Shown here: positions 18,006 to 26,808 of the stretch, one piece after another
How positions within the stretch are numbered: the first letter of the stretch is position 1
Layout: each line of letters begins with the position of its first letter
Assembly: GCF_021699195.1 (NCBI RefSeq)
Contig: NZ_SSXE01000067.1
Coordinates: 1-64,000 of the forward strand
Length of the DNA: 64,000 nucleotides
Source of the DNA: Nonomuraea sp. MG754425
GTDB lineage: Bacteria > Actinomycetota > Actinomycetes > Streptosporangiales > Streptosporangiaceae
Reading direction: 5' to 3'
Made by a program: the position numbers and the translations under genes
Notes under the pieces: generated by a model
The model's input: the letters and a program-made list of their open reading frames with translations, nothing else
The model's database searches: none
Told to the model about the DNA's origin: nothing

Positions 18006-18869
18006 GTGAAGCCGATCGTGACCCCCGGTGGCGGCCTCTTCGGCCCGACGTCGATCACCTGGCGGGTGCACACCGAGACACCGGCCTGGCCGGCCGCCGT
18101 ACGCGCCTTCCAGCTTCAGGCCCTGCACCCGCGCACCATCCGCGGCATCGCCCAGAACTGCCTCCTCGACGATCCCGGGGTGGCCCACGCCCGGCTCCGG
18201 CGGCAGCTCGGCTACGTCGCCGTGCGCACGTTCGGCAGCCGCGAGCAGGCCGAGCAGGTGGCCGGGCGGGCGCGTCAGGTGCATGCCCGCCTCGTCGGGC
18301 TCGACCCCGACACCGGCGTGCTGTTCCGTGTGGACGACGAGGAGAACCTGCGCTGGGTGCACTGCGTGGAGGTCGCCTCGCACCTGGAGGTGGCCGGGCG
18401 CTGCGGCGTGCCGCTCACGGCGGCCGAGCGCGACGCGTACGTGGCCGAGCAGCGCCGCGGCGCCCGCCTCGTCGGGCTCGGCGACGTCCCTGGCGACGCG
18501 GGCGAGCTGGACGCCTACCTCACCGGCATGCGCCCGCGCCTGGCGGCCACCGCGCAGGCGCGCGCCGCGTTGCGCGCCTGCCTCAGCCCGGCCCTCCCGC
18601 TCCGGACGCTCTTCGCCGCCGCGCCCCTCGCGCTCGGCTCGCTGCCCGCCGCCGGCGCGCTGGCGTTCGCCACGCTGCCCGCCTGGGCCAGACAGCTCTA
18701 CGGCCGCCACGGCGACGAGGCGGCCGGGCACGCCGCCGACCTGGCGCTCAGGGCACTGCGCGCGGCGATCACGGCGACGCCGGACCGGCTGGTGTCGCCC
18801 GAGATCAGGGCGGCACGCGGGCTCATGCGCGCGGTCACGGAAGTGCCAGGGGCCGACGTGGCGGCCTGA
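18006..18869 (+). CDS. DUF2236 (MpaB/latex-clearing-like) oxygenase family protein
   Basis: The 287-residue protein carries the family start GGGLFGPTSITWRVH, the segment RAFQLQALHPRTIRGIAQ and the central WVHCVEVASHL stretch (Trp-Val-His) typical of the DUF2236 family. That family includes the fungal oxidase MpaB and heme-dependent latex-clearing proteins. Substrate and cofactor are unknown here. The start is GTG at 18006. It lies 84 bases after rarA and 85 before the DUF948 gene, inside a block that usually lacks it, so it may be a lineage-specific insertion. Confidence 0.85.
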   Translation: MKPIVTPGGGLFGPTSITWRVHTETPAWPAAVRAFQLQALHPRTIRGIAQNCLLDDPGVAHARLRRQLGYVAVRTFGSREQAEQVAGRARQVHARLVGLDPDTGVLFRVDDEENLRWVHCVEVASHLEVAGRCGVPLTAAERDAYVAEQRRGARLVGLGDVPGDAGELDAYLTGMRPRLAATAQARAALRACLSPALPLRTLFAAAPLALGSLPAAGALAFATLPAWARQLYGRHGDEAAGHAADLALRALRAAITATPDRLVSPEIRAARGLMRAVTEVPGADVAA

Positions 18870-18954
18870 TCAGCGCCGCGTCCGCCACTAACGTTGTCAC
18901 CCGAACGCGATAGGGTCTTGCCGTTCCGGCCCAGCGTACGAGGGAGATGAGCGG

Positions 18955-19356
18955 ATGCTTACCGCTGGAGAGGTCGCCGGGCTGATCGCGGCCACGGGCT
19001 GGGTGGTCCTGGTCTGCGTCATGGCCATGGTGCTCGTCAAGCTCGCGAGGCTGCTCACCGAGACCACCAAGGCGGTCTCCGAACTGAACAACCGCCTCGC
19101 GCCGCTGCTCGACGACATGAGCGTCACGGTCAGCGAGACCAACAGGCAGTTGGTCGCCGTCGAGGCCATCGCCAACGACGTCAAGCAGGTCAGCGGGCAC
19201 GCGGCCAAGCTGAGCGGGGTCACGCAGACCATCTTCACCGGCCCGCTGATCAAGGTGTCCTCGCTCGGCTACGGCGTGCGCCGCGCCATCGAGGCCCGCC
19301 GGACCGGCCGGCCCCGCGCCGGGGTGAGACGGGCCGGGCAGGGACGGGCACGATGA
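18955..19356 (+). CDS. DUF948 membrane-associated protein
   Basis: The 133-residue protein has one N-terminal span (about 6-27, VAGLIAATGWVVLVCVMAMVLVKL) followed by an amphipathic helix rich in Leu and Thr/Asn (TTKAVSELNNRLAPLLDDM), the DUF948 pattern, and a basic tail. Function is unknown; similar proteins lie beside alaS in most actinomycetes. AGGGAG lies 8 bases before the ATG. The stop overlaps the next start (ATGA). Confidence 0.9.
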   Translation: MLTAGEVAGLIAATGWVVLVCVMAMVLVKLARLLTETTKAVSELNNRLAPLLDDMSVTVSETNRQLVAVEAIANDVKQVSGHAAKLSGVTQTIFTGPLIKVSSLGYGVRRAIEARRTGRPRAGVRRAGQGRAR

Positions 19357-19586
19357 TACGAAGGATCTTCTACCTGTCGCTCGGCGCGTTCCTCGCCTTC
19401 TGGGTGATGCGCAGGCTGCAGGCGCTGCAGCCCGACCACATCGCCCGCCGGACCGCCGACGGCGCGGCGGGCATGCTCCTGAGGGTGAGAGACTTTACTT
19501 CCGACGCGCTCGGCGAGGCCGCCGAGCGCGAAACGGAGTTGCGAGCACGCTTCGGGCTCGACAACGCTGAGGGCAGCGACCGCTGA
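19353..19586 (+). CDS. Small membrane protein, DUF6167-like
   Basis: The 77-residue protein begins with a short hydrophobic helix (about 4-20, RIFYLSLGAFLAFWVM) and continues as a charged helix (ALGEAAERETELRARFGL). It matches small proteins found between the DUF948 gene and alaS in actinomycetes (DUF6167, recalled rather than searched). It overlaps the DUF948 gene by 4 bases, so the two are cotranslated and may work together at the membrane. Confidence 0.85.
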   Translation: MIRRIFYLSLGAFLAFWVMRRLQALQPDHIARRTADGAAGMLLRVRDFTSDALGEAAERETELRARFGLDNAEGSDR

Positions 19587-19592
19587 GGCGGC

Positions 19593-19613
19593 GCCGCCCG
19601 AGGGCGGCCTTCT
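19593..19613 (+). terminator. Short GC hairpin after the DUF6167-like gene
   Basis: GCCGCC (19593-19598) pairs with GGCGGC (19603-19608), followed by CTTCT. The stem is only 6-7 pairs, so it is a weak candidate for ending the small membrane operon before alaS. Confidence 0.35.
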
Positions 19614-19683
19614 CCGGCAGTGCTCGAACGCGGGTACCCGGAAGCGGTGCCGACGGCGTCTGAGGGCGCGGCCGGCACGGCGG

Positions 19684-19712
19684 TCGCCGAGACCGCGATC
19701 GCCGAGACCGCG
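19684..19712. repeat. 15-bp-period direct repeat upstream of alaS
   Basis: TCGCCGAGACCGCG occurs at 19684-19697 and 19699-19712. Each copy includes GACCGC, which can pair with GCGGTC on either side (19681 and 19711 regions), so the RNA could fold in alternative ways about 45 bases before alaS. No known regulatory class is recognised. Confidence 0.5.
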
Positions 19713-19753
19713 GTCGCACAGAACACAACTGACTACAGCAAAGGATGGCCACC

Positions 19754-22426
19754 ATGGAGTCGGCAGAGATCGCGCGCCGCTTCCTGCGCTTCTTCGAGGA
19801 GCGTGGGCACAAGATAGTGCCCTCGGCCAGCCTGATCGCTGAGGACCCGACGCTTCTCCTGGTCAACGCGGGTATGGTGCCGTTCAAGCCGTACTTCCTG
19901 GGGCAGCGCAAGCCTCCGGGGTCACGGCTGGCCACCGCGCAGAAGTGCGTGCGCACCCCCGACATCGACGAGGTCGGCAAGACGACCCGGCACGCCACGT
20001 TCTTCCAGATGCTCGGCAACTTCTCCATCGGCGACTACTTCAAGGCCGAGGTGATCCCGTTCGCGTGGGAGCTGCTGACCCGGCCGGAGTCCGACGGCGG
20101 CTTCGGCTTCCCCGAGGACCGCATGTGGGCGACGGTCTACCACGACGACGACGAGGCGTTCGAGATCTGGCGTGACAAGGTCGGCCTGCCCGAGTCGCGC
20201 ATCCAGCGCCGCGGCCTGGAGGACAACTACTGGCACATGGGCGTGCCCGGCCCCGGCGGCCCCTGCTCGGAGATCTACTACGACCGCGGCGCCGAGTACG
20301 GCAAGGAGGGCGGCCCGGTCGCCGACGAGGACCGCTACCTCGAGGTGTGGAACCTCGTCTTCATGCAGTACCAGCTCAGCCAGGTCCGCTCCAAGGTCGA
20401 CTTCGACATCGCGGGCGAGCTGCCGAGCAAGAACATCGACACCGGCATGGGCCTGGAGCGCATGGCGGCGATCCTGCAGGGCGTCGACAACATCTACGAG
20501 ATCGACACCACGTACAAGATCCTCGACAAGGCGGCGGAGCTCACCAAGACCCGCTACGGCCGCGACCAGCGCTCCGACGTGAGCCTGCGGGTGATCGCCG
20601 ACCACGTGCGCACCGGCACCATGCTGGTCGCCGACGGCGTCCTGCCGAGCAACGAGGGCCGGGGCTACGTGCTGCGCCGCATCCTGCGCCGCTCGATCCG
20701 CAACCTGCGGCTGCTCGGCTCGGGTGACGAGCGCTACATGCACGAGCTCACCGACGTGGCGATCAACGTCATGGGCGAGCAGTACGAGCAGCTCAAGGCC
20801 GACGCCCCGCAGATCCACTCGGTCATCGACGCCGAGGAGTCCTCGTTCATGGGCACGCTGCGCACCGGCACGGCGATCTTCGACGTGGCGGTCGAGGAGA
20901 CCAAGCGCAAGTCCGGCACCACGATCCCGGGCGACCAGGCGTTCAAGCTGCACGACACCTACGGCTTCCCGATCGACCTGACCCTGGAGATGGCGGCCGA
21001 GCAGGGGCTCAAGGTCGATGAAGAGGGCTTCCGCCGCCTCATGAAGGAACAGCGGCAGATGGCCAAGGCCGACGCCGCGGCGAAGAAGACCGGCAACGCC
21101 GACATCTCCGTCTTCGGGCAGCTCCTGGAGTCGGCGGGCCGGGTCGAGTTCCTCGGCTACGACCAGACCGAGGCCGACACCAGCGTGGTCGGCATCCTCG
21201 TCGACGGCGTGCCGGTCCCGGCGGCGGGCGCGGGCACCACGGTCGAGATCGTGCTCCAGCGCACCCCGTTCTACGCCGAGGGCGGCGGCCAGCTCGCCGA
21301 CCAGGGCGTGATCCGCACCGGCGGCGCCGAGGTCGAGGTGACCGACGTGCAGACGCCGCTGGCGGGCCTCGTCGTGCACCGCGGCAAGATCCGCAGCGGC
21401 GAGCTGAAGGTCGGCGACGAGGCGCAGGCGGAGATCGACCTCGAGCGCCGCCGCGCGATCTCGCGCAGCCACAGCGCCACCCACCTCGTCCACCGCGGTT
21501 TCAAGAACGCGCTCGGCGAGACGGCGGCGCAGGCCGGCTCCGAGAACTCGCCCGGCCGCTTCCGCTTCGACTTCACCTCCGCGGGCGCGGTACCGCAGAG
21601 CGTGCTGCGTGACGTCGAGGACGAGGTCAACGCCGTGCTCGTCAACGACCTCAAGGTCAACGCGTTCTACACCTCGCAGGCGGAGGCCAGGGCGATGGGC
21701 GCGCTGGCGATGTTCGGCGAGAAGTACGGCGACGAGGTCCGCGTGGTCGAGATCGGCGACTACTCGCGCGAGCTGTGCGGCGGCACCCACGTTCACAGCT
21801 CCGGCCAGCTCGGCCTGGTCAAGGTGCTGGGCGAGCAGTCGGTCGGCGCGGGCGTGCGCCGCGTCGAGGCGCTGGTCGGCATCGACGCCTTCCGCTTCCT
21901 GGCGCGCGAGAGCGTGCTGGTCGCCCAGCTCACCGAGCAGCTCAAGGCGCGCCGCGAGGAGTTGCCCGAGCGCATCGACGGCATCGTCACCCGGCTGCGC
22001 ACGGCGGAGAAGGAACTGGACAGGCTGCGTTCGGCCCAGGTGCTCGAAGCGGCCGGCGAGCTGGTGTCCGGGGCTCGTGACCTGCAGGGTGTCTCCGTGG
22101 TGACACACCGCGCGCCTGATGGAACCGGCGCCGATGATCTGCGTAAGCTCGCGCTTGATGTGCGTGGCAGGTTCCCGGCCGACCGGCCGGCGGTCGTGGT
22201 GATCGCCGGAGCCCCCTCCGACCGGCCCGTGGTGGTTGCCGCGGTCAACGAGGCGGGGCGCGAGCGGGGGCTCAAGGCCGGGAAGCTGGTCGGCGTCGCC
22301 GCCAAGGCTCTTGGGGGTGGCGGTGGCGGCAAGGACGATGTCGCGCAGGGCGGCGGCACGCGGCCCGAGGCGATCGGCGACGCGTTGCGACTGGTCGAAG
22401 AGGCGATTTCTGGGCAGCTCGGCTGA
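19754..22426 (+). CDS. alaS: Alanyl-tRNA synthetase
   Basis: AlaRS charges tRNA-Ala and edits Ser/Gly mischarging. The 890-residue protein has the class II core at the N-terminus ([55 protein letters not shown]), a tRNA-recognition region, the editing domain with zinc ligands HSATHLVH and CGGTHV, and a C-terminal C-Ala domain after a coiled coil (about 740-890). ATG at 19754 matches the family N-terminus; the ATG at 19745 has no room for a ribosome binding site. ruvX starts one base after the stop. Confidence 0.97.
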   Translation: MESAEIARRFLRFFEERGHKIVPSASLIAEDPTLLLVNAGMVPFKPYFLGQRKPPGSRLATAQKCVRTPDIDEVGKTTRHATFFQMLGNFSIGDYFKAEVIPFAWELLTRPESDGGFGFPEDRMWATVYHDDDEAFEIWRDKVGLPESRIQRRGLEDNYWHMGVPGPGGPCSEIYYDRGAEYGKEGGPVADEDRYLEVWNLVFMQYQLSQVRSKVDFDIAGELPSKNIDTGMGLERMAAILQGVDNIYEIDTTYKILDKAAELTKTRYGRDQRSDVSLRVIADHVRTGTMLVADGVLPSNEGRGYVLRRILRRSIRNLRLLGSGDERYMHELTDVAINVMGEQYEQLKADAPQIHSVIDAEESSFMGTLRTGTAIFDVAVEETKRKSGTTIPGDQAFKLHDTYGFPIDLTLEMAAEQGLKVDEEGFRRLMKEQRQMAKADAAAKKTGNADISVFGQLLESAGRVEFLGYDQTEADTSVVGILVDGVPVPAAGAGTTVEIVLQRTPFYAEGGGQLADQGVIRTGGAEVEVTDVQTPLAGLVVHRGKIRSGELKVGDEAQAEIDLERRRAISRSHSATHLVHRGFKNALGETAAQAGSENSPGRFRFDFTSAGAVPQSVLRDVEDEVNAVLVNDLKVNAFYTSQAEARAMGALAMFGEKYGDEVRVVEIGDYSRELCGGTHVHSSGQLGLVKVLGEQSVGAGVRRVEALVGIDAFRFLARESVLVAQLTEQLKARREELPERIDGIVTRLRTAEKELDRLRSAQVLEAAGELVSGARDLQGVSVVTHRAPDGTGADDLRKLALDVRGRFPADRPAVVVIAGAPSDRPVVVAAVNEAGRERGLKAGKLVGVAAKALGGGGGGKDDVAQGGGTRPEAIGDALRLVEEAISGQLG

Positions 22427-22427
22427 C

Positions 22428-22907
22428 ATGAGATTCGGTTCACGGATCGGCGTCGACGTCGGCTCCGTACGCGTCGGCGTGGCCCGCAGCGACCCCAGCG
22501 GCCTGCTGGCCACGCCGGTGGAGACCGTCCGGCGGGGCAAGGGCGACCTCGAACGCATCGCGGCGATCGTCGCCGAGCACGAGGCGATCGAGGTCGTCGT
22601 GGGGCTGCCCACGTCGCTGTCGGGGCGCGAGGGGCAGGCCGCGGGGCTGGCGCGCGAGTTCGCCGGCAGGCTAGCGGCCCGGCTGGCGCCCACGCCCGTA
22701 CGGCTGTTCGACGAGCGGCTCACCACGGTCGCGGCGCAGCAGGGGCTGCGGGCCAGCGGCGTGCGGGCCAAGAAGCAGCGCGGCGTCGTCGACCAGGCGG
22801 CGGCCGTGGTGCTGCTGCAGGACGCGCTCGACTCCGAGCGCGCCACGGAAAGACCACCAGGCAGGCCCGTCGAACCGCCAGCGGCGGCCGACGGACCTGC
22901 CTCATGA
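22428..22907 (+). CDS. ruvX: RuvX/YqgF family Holliday junction resolvase-like nuclease
   Basis: The 159-residue protein is an RNase H-fold YqgF family member (RuvX), implicated in pre-16S rRNA processing in E. coli and in junction resolution by fold. Key acidic positions are visible in [20 protein letters not shown] and [11 protein letters not shown]. It begins one base after alaS and so is translationally coupled, as in most actinomycetes. A Pro/Arg-rich tail (about 140-159) is extra. Confidence 0.93.
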   Translation: MRFGSRIGVDVGSVRVGVARSDPSGLLATPVETVRRGKGDLERIAAIVAEHEAIEVVVGLPTSLSGREGQAAGLAREFAGRLAARLAPTPVRLFDERLTTVAAQQGLRASGVRAKKQRGVVDQAAAVVLLQDALDSERATERPPGRPVEPPAAADGPAS

Positions 22908-23010
22908 GCGGGCGCACGACGGGGGAGCGGGTCCGGGAGTCCGGCGACCGCCTCCGGGCCCGGCCCGCGTGCCGGAAGGGCCCGGCCCACGACGCCGGCG
23001 AGGTGGTCTC

Positions 23011-24219
23011 GTGAACAACGGCACTCCTGGCGACGAGGACGACGTCGGCGAGGTGATCCCCTTCCGGTCGGGCGACGACCAGGGCGAGGACGCCCGTCCC
23101 GAGACGCCGGCGCGGGAGCCGGAGCCCGGCTCGGCGGCGGCGCAGGCCGTTCCCGAGGCGGAGGTCATCCCGCTGCCGCCGCGCCGCGGGCGGGCCGTGC
23201 GCAGGGTGGGCCTGCTCTCGGCGGGTCTGCTGGCCGGGGCGCTGGCCCTGGGCGCGGGCGGCATCGCGCTGCTCAAGCCCTACGTGAGTCCGGCCGACTT
23301 CGAAGGGCCGGGCAGCGGCGCGGTGACCGTGCGGATCGTGCCCGGTTCCACCGCGGAGGCGATCGGTTCGGCGCTGGCCGACGCCGGGGTGGTGGCCAGC
23401 GCGCGGTCGTTCGTGAACGTGACCGAGGACCGCGCGGTGAGCGACCGGCTGCGGCCCGGCCACTACCGGCTGCGCAAGGGCATGGCGGCCTCGGCGGCGC
23501 TCGACCTGCTGCTCAGCCCTGCCGCGAGGATCGTGCGGCGGGTGACGCTGCCCGAGGGAATGCGGGTGTCGGAGGTGCTGGCCCGCCTGGCCAAGCAGGC
23601 CGGGCTGTCGCTGGAGGGGCTGCGGGGCGTGGACAAGGCCCTGGTGGGCCTGCCGGACTACGCCAACGGCCTGGAGGGCTTCCTGTTCCCGGCCACGTAC
23701 GAGATCGAGCCCGGCCACTCGCCGGTCGACGTGCTGGCGGCCATGGTGGAGCGCTTCGCGGCCGCGGCCCGGCACGTGGGCCTGGAGGAGCAGGCGCCGA
23801 AGGTGCACCTGAACCCGCTCCAGGCCGTCACGGTGGCCAGCATGATCCAGGCGGAGGGCGGCACGGACGAGGACTACCCGAAGATCGCCCGCGTGATCTA
23901 CAACCGCCTGGCCAAGGACATCCCGCTGGAGATCGACAGCACGGTGCTGTACGCGCAGAACAGGCGGACACTGAAAGTCACGGAGCGTGACACCAAGGTT
24001 GACTCGGCTTACAACACCTATCGTCACAAAGGGCTGCCTCCTGGGCCTATCGCCAATCCTGGCGAGAAGGCCCTGATGGCGGCGCTGAACCCCGCCGAGG
24101 GTGACTGGCAGTGGTTTGTGACGACGGATCCAGCGCATAGAATCACCAAATTCACCAGCAAAGAGAGCGAGTTCGTGAGATACCGGGAAGAGTTGAACAA
24201 GAACCTCAGGACGAGCTGA
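23011..24219 (+). CDS. mltG: Endolytic transglycosylase MltG (copy 1)
   Basis: MltG cuts nascent glycan strands at the membrane and so sets strand length. The 402-residue protein has a charged cytoplasmic region (about 1-65), one span (about 70-90, GLLSAGLLAGALALGAGGIALL), a LysM-like region and the YceG catalytic domain with FLFPATYEIEP, ASMIQAEGGTDEDYPKIARV and DSTVLYA. The second Glu of the usual EKE is kept as the Glu in QAE. The GTG start follows GAGGTGG. A gap of 103 bases separates it from ruvX. A second, shorter paralogue follows directly, which is unusual. Confidence 0.93.
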   Translation: MNNGTPGDEDDVGEVIPFRSGDDQGEDARPETPAREPEPGSAAAQAVPEAEVIPLPPRRGRAVRRVGLLSAGLLAGALALGAGGIALLKPYVSPADFEGPGSGAVTVRIVPGSTAEAIGSALADAGVVASARSFVNVTEDRAVSDRLRPGHYRLRKGMAASAALDLLLSPAARIVRRVTLPEGMRVSEVLARLAKQAGLSLEGLRGVDKALVGLPDYANGLEGFLFPATYEIEPGHSPVDVLAAMVERFAAAARHVGLEEQAPKVHLNPLQAVTVASMIQAEGGTDEDYPKIARVIYNRLAKDIPLEIDSTVLYAQNRRTLKVTERDTKVDSAYNTYRHKGLPPGPIANPGEKALMAALNPAEGDWQWFVTTDPAHRITKFTSKESEFVRYREELNKNLRTS

Positions 24220-24430
24220 TGTTCGACGGGCCTCCCACCGTTCCACCGCAAAAACCCCAAAGTGGGGCATGCACGCTCTTTCCTTCCTCTAGCATGGCTA
24301 CCCAGAGTGATCTCCGCCGTCCGTCACAGCACGAGCGGCGGTCCCCCCAGTTCCGCTCGGTGACACCAGCCGTTTGGGCAGATCCGCTTGACGCCCGTCC
24401 GGCGGTACCGGGAGATTGGCCACCGCATCT

Positions 24431-25585
24431 ATGAACGATCTCGATCTGAACACCCTGCTCGGCGCCGAGGACGACGAAGGTTCTTCCCGGCGCCGCTCCC
24501 GGTCTTCCGGCAAACGGGGCGGGCGCAGGCGGCGGCGCCGCCGCAACCGCGGCGGGTTCCTGGCGCCGTTGCTCGCGTTCGTGGTCCTGGCGGGCATCCT
24601 CGGCGGCGGCGGCTACTACGGCTACCTCTGGATCAGCGACGCCCTCGTGCCCGACGACTACACCGGTCAGGGCACCGGTGAGGTCGTCATCGAGATCAAG
24701 CAGGGGCAGAGCGCCTCGGAGGTGGCGCAGGAACTGGAGCAGCAGGGGGTCGTCGCCAGCGCCAGGGCGTTCACCAACGCCATCTCCAACGCGAACATGA
24801 GCGCCTCGCTGCAGCCCGGCTCGTACAAGCTGCGCAAGCAGATGTCGGCCTCCAGCGCGGTGGCGATGCTCGTCCCGGGCAACCGGCTGCTGGCCACGGT
24901 GCGGCTCAAGGAGGGCCTGCGGCTCTCCCAGACCATCGCCGAACTCGCCGAGCAGACCGGCCGGCCGGCCAAGGAGTTCACCGCCGCGGTCAAGGACAGC
25001 GACGCCCTCGACCTGCCGTCGTACGCGAAGGGCAAGGTCGAAGGGTACGTCTTCCCCGCCACGTACGAGTTCCAGCCCAAGACCACGCCCAAGGAGATGC
25101 TGGCGGCGATGGTCGAGCGGTTCAAGCAGGCGGCCGACCAGGCGGATCTCGAAGGCGGCGCCAAGGAACTCGGCCACACGCCGCACGAGATCCTCGTCAT
25201 CGCCAGCATCGTGCAGGCCGAGGCCGGCCGCACGGAGGACATGACGAAGATCGCCCGCGTCATCTACAACCGGCTCGACCGCAAGCCGCCGATGAAGCTG
25301 CAGATGGACAGCACCACGATGTACGCGCTCGGCAAGTTCGGCACCAGGGCCACGTTCGCCGAGATCGCGACCAAGCACCCGTACAACACGTACTACGTGG
25401 ACGGTCTGCCGCCCGGGGCCATCACCAACCCCGGCGACCACGCCATCCAGGCGGCGCTGAACCCCGCCAAGGGCGACTGGCTCTACTTCGCCGCCACCGA
25501 CCCCAAGAGCAACGTCACCAAGTTCGCCACCACGGAGGCCCAGTTCAACGAGCTGCTGGCCGAGCTGGAGCGCAACAGCGGCTGA
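24431..25585 (+). CDS. mltG: Endolytic transglycosylase MltG (copy 2)
   Basis: This 384-residue paralogue has a strongly basic cytoplasmic leader (KRGGRRRRRRRNRGG), one span (about 44-64, FLAPLLAFVVLAGILGGGGYYG), and the YceG domain with GYVFPATYEFQP, ASIVQAEAGRTEDMTKIARV and DSTTMYALGKFG. It is the more typical family member. ATG at 24431 is preferred over TTG 24416, which sits too near the GGGAG motif; the ribosome binding site for 24431 is unclear. The 211-base gap from copy 1 may hold a promoter (TAGCAT near 24290). aroE follows after 75 bases. Confidence 0.93.
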   Translation: MNDLDLNTLLGAEDDEGSSRRRSRSSGKRGGRRRRRRRNRGGFLAPLLAFVVLAGILGGGGYYGYLWISDALVPDDYTGQGTGEVVIEIKQGQSASEVAQELEQQGVVASARAFTNAISNANMSASLQPGSYKLRKQMSASSAVAMLVPGNRLLATVRLKEGLRLSQTIAELAEQTGRPAKEFTAAVKDSDALDLPSYAKGKVEGYVFPATYEFQPKTTPKEMLAAMVERFKQAADQADLEGGAKELGHTPHEILVIASIVQAEAGRTEDMTKIARVIYNRLDRKPPMKLQMDSTTMYALGKFGTRATFAEIATKHPYNTYYVDGLPPGAITNPGDHAIQAALNPAKGDWLYFAATDPKSNVTKFATTEAQFNELLAELERNSG

Positions 25586-25660
25586 CCTGACCCGGTGACC
25601 TCGGGCACGGCCGCCTCCGGGCGGCCGTTAAGGTCGTGGTGTTCTCGGAAGGAGAGGTGG

Positions 25661-26518
25661 ATGCGGGCTGCGGTGATGGGGTCGCCCATCGGCCATTCGC
25701 TCTCGCCCCACCTGCACAGGGCCGCCTACCAGGCGATGGGGCTCGGCGGGTGGAGTTACGAGGCGTTCGAGTGCGACGAGGCGCGGCTGCCGGGGCTGCT
25801 GGCCGGGCTGGGGCCGGTGCGCGGTCAGCCCGGGGCCGGCGCGGACGCCTGGGCCGGGCTGTCGCTCACGATGCCGCTCAAGCGGGCCGTGCTGCCCCTG
25901 CTCGACACGGTCTCCACACTGGCCGTCGAGGTCGGCGGGGCCAACACCGTGGTGTTCCGCGACGGGCTGCGCCACGGCGACAACACCGACGTGTACGGCA
26001 TCGAGCAGGCGCTGAGCGAGGCCGGCGTGCCCGCGCCGCGCTCGGCCACCGTCCTCGGCGGCGGGGCCACGGCGGCCTCCGCGCTGGCGGCGCTGCGCAA
26101 CCTCGGGCTGTTCTCGGCCACGCTCCTCGTCCGCGATCCCGCGCGGGCGGGGGAGACGGCCGCGGTGGCCGAACGGCTGGGGGTGGCGCTGGCGGTGGAG
26201 ACCTTCGACAAGCTCGACGCGTTCACGGGCGTCGATCTCGTGGTCTCCACGCTGCCCGGCGGGGCGGCCGACGTCTTCGCGCAGCGGCTGGCGCGGGTGC
26301 CGGCCCTGTTCGACGTCGTCTACTCGCCGTGGCCGACCGGGGCCGCGGCGGCCGTGCTGGCCGCGGGCGGAACCGTGGTCGGCGGGTTCGAGATGCTGGT
26401 GCACCAGGCGGTGCTGCAGGTGCGGCTGATGACGGGCGTCGCCGAGGTGCCGGTGGCGGCGATGCGCGCCGCCGGGGAGGCGGAGCTCCTGAGGCGCTCG
26501 GCCGCCCGTACCGGCTGA
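25661..26518 (+). CDS. aroE: Shikimate dehydrogenase
   Basis: AroE reduces 3-dehydroshikimate to shikimate with NADPH in aromatic amino acid synthesis. The 285-residue protein shows the substrate motif GHSLSPHLHRAAYQ, the catalytic Lys region LSLTMPLKRAV, GGANTVV, HGDNTDVYG and the nucleotide-binding VLGGGATAAS. The start is set by GGAAGGAG 4 bases before the ATG. The usual downstream partners aroC, aroK and aroB are absent; infC follows instead. Confidence 0.93.
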   Translation: MRAAVMGSPIGHSLSPHLHRAAYQAMGLGGWSYEAFECDEARLPGLLAGLGPVRGQPGAGADAWAGLSLTMPLKRAVLPLLDTVSTLAVEVGGANTVVFRDGLRHGDNTDVYGIEQALSEAGVPAPRSATVLGGGATAASALAALRNLGLFSATLLVRDPARAGETAAVAERLGVALAVETFDKLDAFTGVDLVVSTLPGGAADVFAQRLARVPALFDVVYSPWPTGAAAAVLAAGGTVVGGFEMLVHQAVLQVRLMTGVAEVPVAAMRAAGEAELLRRSAARTG

Positions 26519-26561
26519 GCCGCCATGATCGGGATGATTCGAGCGGCCTCCGGCGTTGTGG

Positions 26562-26567
26562 TAGTGT
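26562..26567 (+). promoter_or_regulatory. Possible -10 element of the infC operon
   Basis: TAGTGT fits TAnnnT and would start a leader of about 240 bases before infC. The -35 region (TTCGAG, 26538-26543) is poor. Position between aroE and the attenuator-like hairpin is the main support. Confidence 0.35.
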
Positions 26568-26574
26568 AGCTCTC

Positions 26575-26808
26575 TGATCGGTCCGGCATGCCTGCTGGAC
26601 GCGCAAGCGGAGGTCTCCCTCCCACCCGGGTCACCGCCACGGTGGCCGGGTCCAGGATCACGCCGGACTACTCCGGGGAGCTCGAGGCCACGAAAGCCGA
26701 AGAGCTCAGTGGCCCCGCATGCGCGACGTGCGGGGCTTTTCGCGTTCGGGGGAACGCGTAAAGCTCCGATACGACGAGCACGTAGGGATCGCAAACCTAG
26801 GAGGCCCC
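26575..26808 (+). promoter_or_regulatory. Structured infC leader with attenuator-like hairpin
   Basis: The leader contains several inverted repeats. CCACGGTGG lies inside an ACCCG/CGGGT stem (about 26620-26655). GAGCTC at about 26678 can pair with GAGCTC at about 26702. The last element is GCCCCGCA/TGCGGGGC (26712-26719 with 26729-26736) followed by TTTT, a textbook intrinsic terminator placed 69 bases before the infC start. In other bacteria this operon is autoregulated through its leader by L20 or by attenuation; the same is inferred here. I cannot assign a known RNA family. Confidence 0.6.
26712..26740 (+). terminator. Intrinsic terminator/attenuator before infC
   Basis: An 8-pair stem (26712-26719 with 26729-26736) with a 9-base loop is followed by four T residues. 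It could end aroE transcripts, act as an attenuator within the infC leader, or both. Confidence 0.7.

Noticed and set aside
19620-19817. Possible 65-residue protein upstream of alaS
   Set aside because: It overlaps the alaS start, is built on the 15-base repeat (Ala-Glu-Thr-Ala) and resembles no known leader peptide or family.
19922-22990. Very long open frame on the strand opposite alaS and ruvX
   Set aside because: It is a GC-skew shadow: third-base bias and protein motifs support the plus-strand genes, and the minus-strand translation is Arg/Ala/Val-rich with no family match. The same holds opposite secD, relA, aspS, pheT and the S8 protease gene.
24250-24267. Minus-strand terminator-like hairpin CCCCA-N3-TGGGG with A-tract
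   Set aside because: No minus-strand gene reads into it; the stem is only five pairs and probably incidental.
26719-26808. ATG at 26719 as the infC start
   Set aside because: It lies in the terminator stem, has no ribosome binding site and adds 30 residues not found in IF-3.
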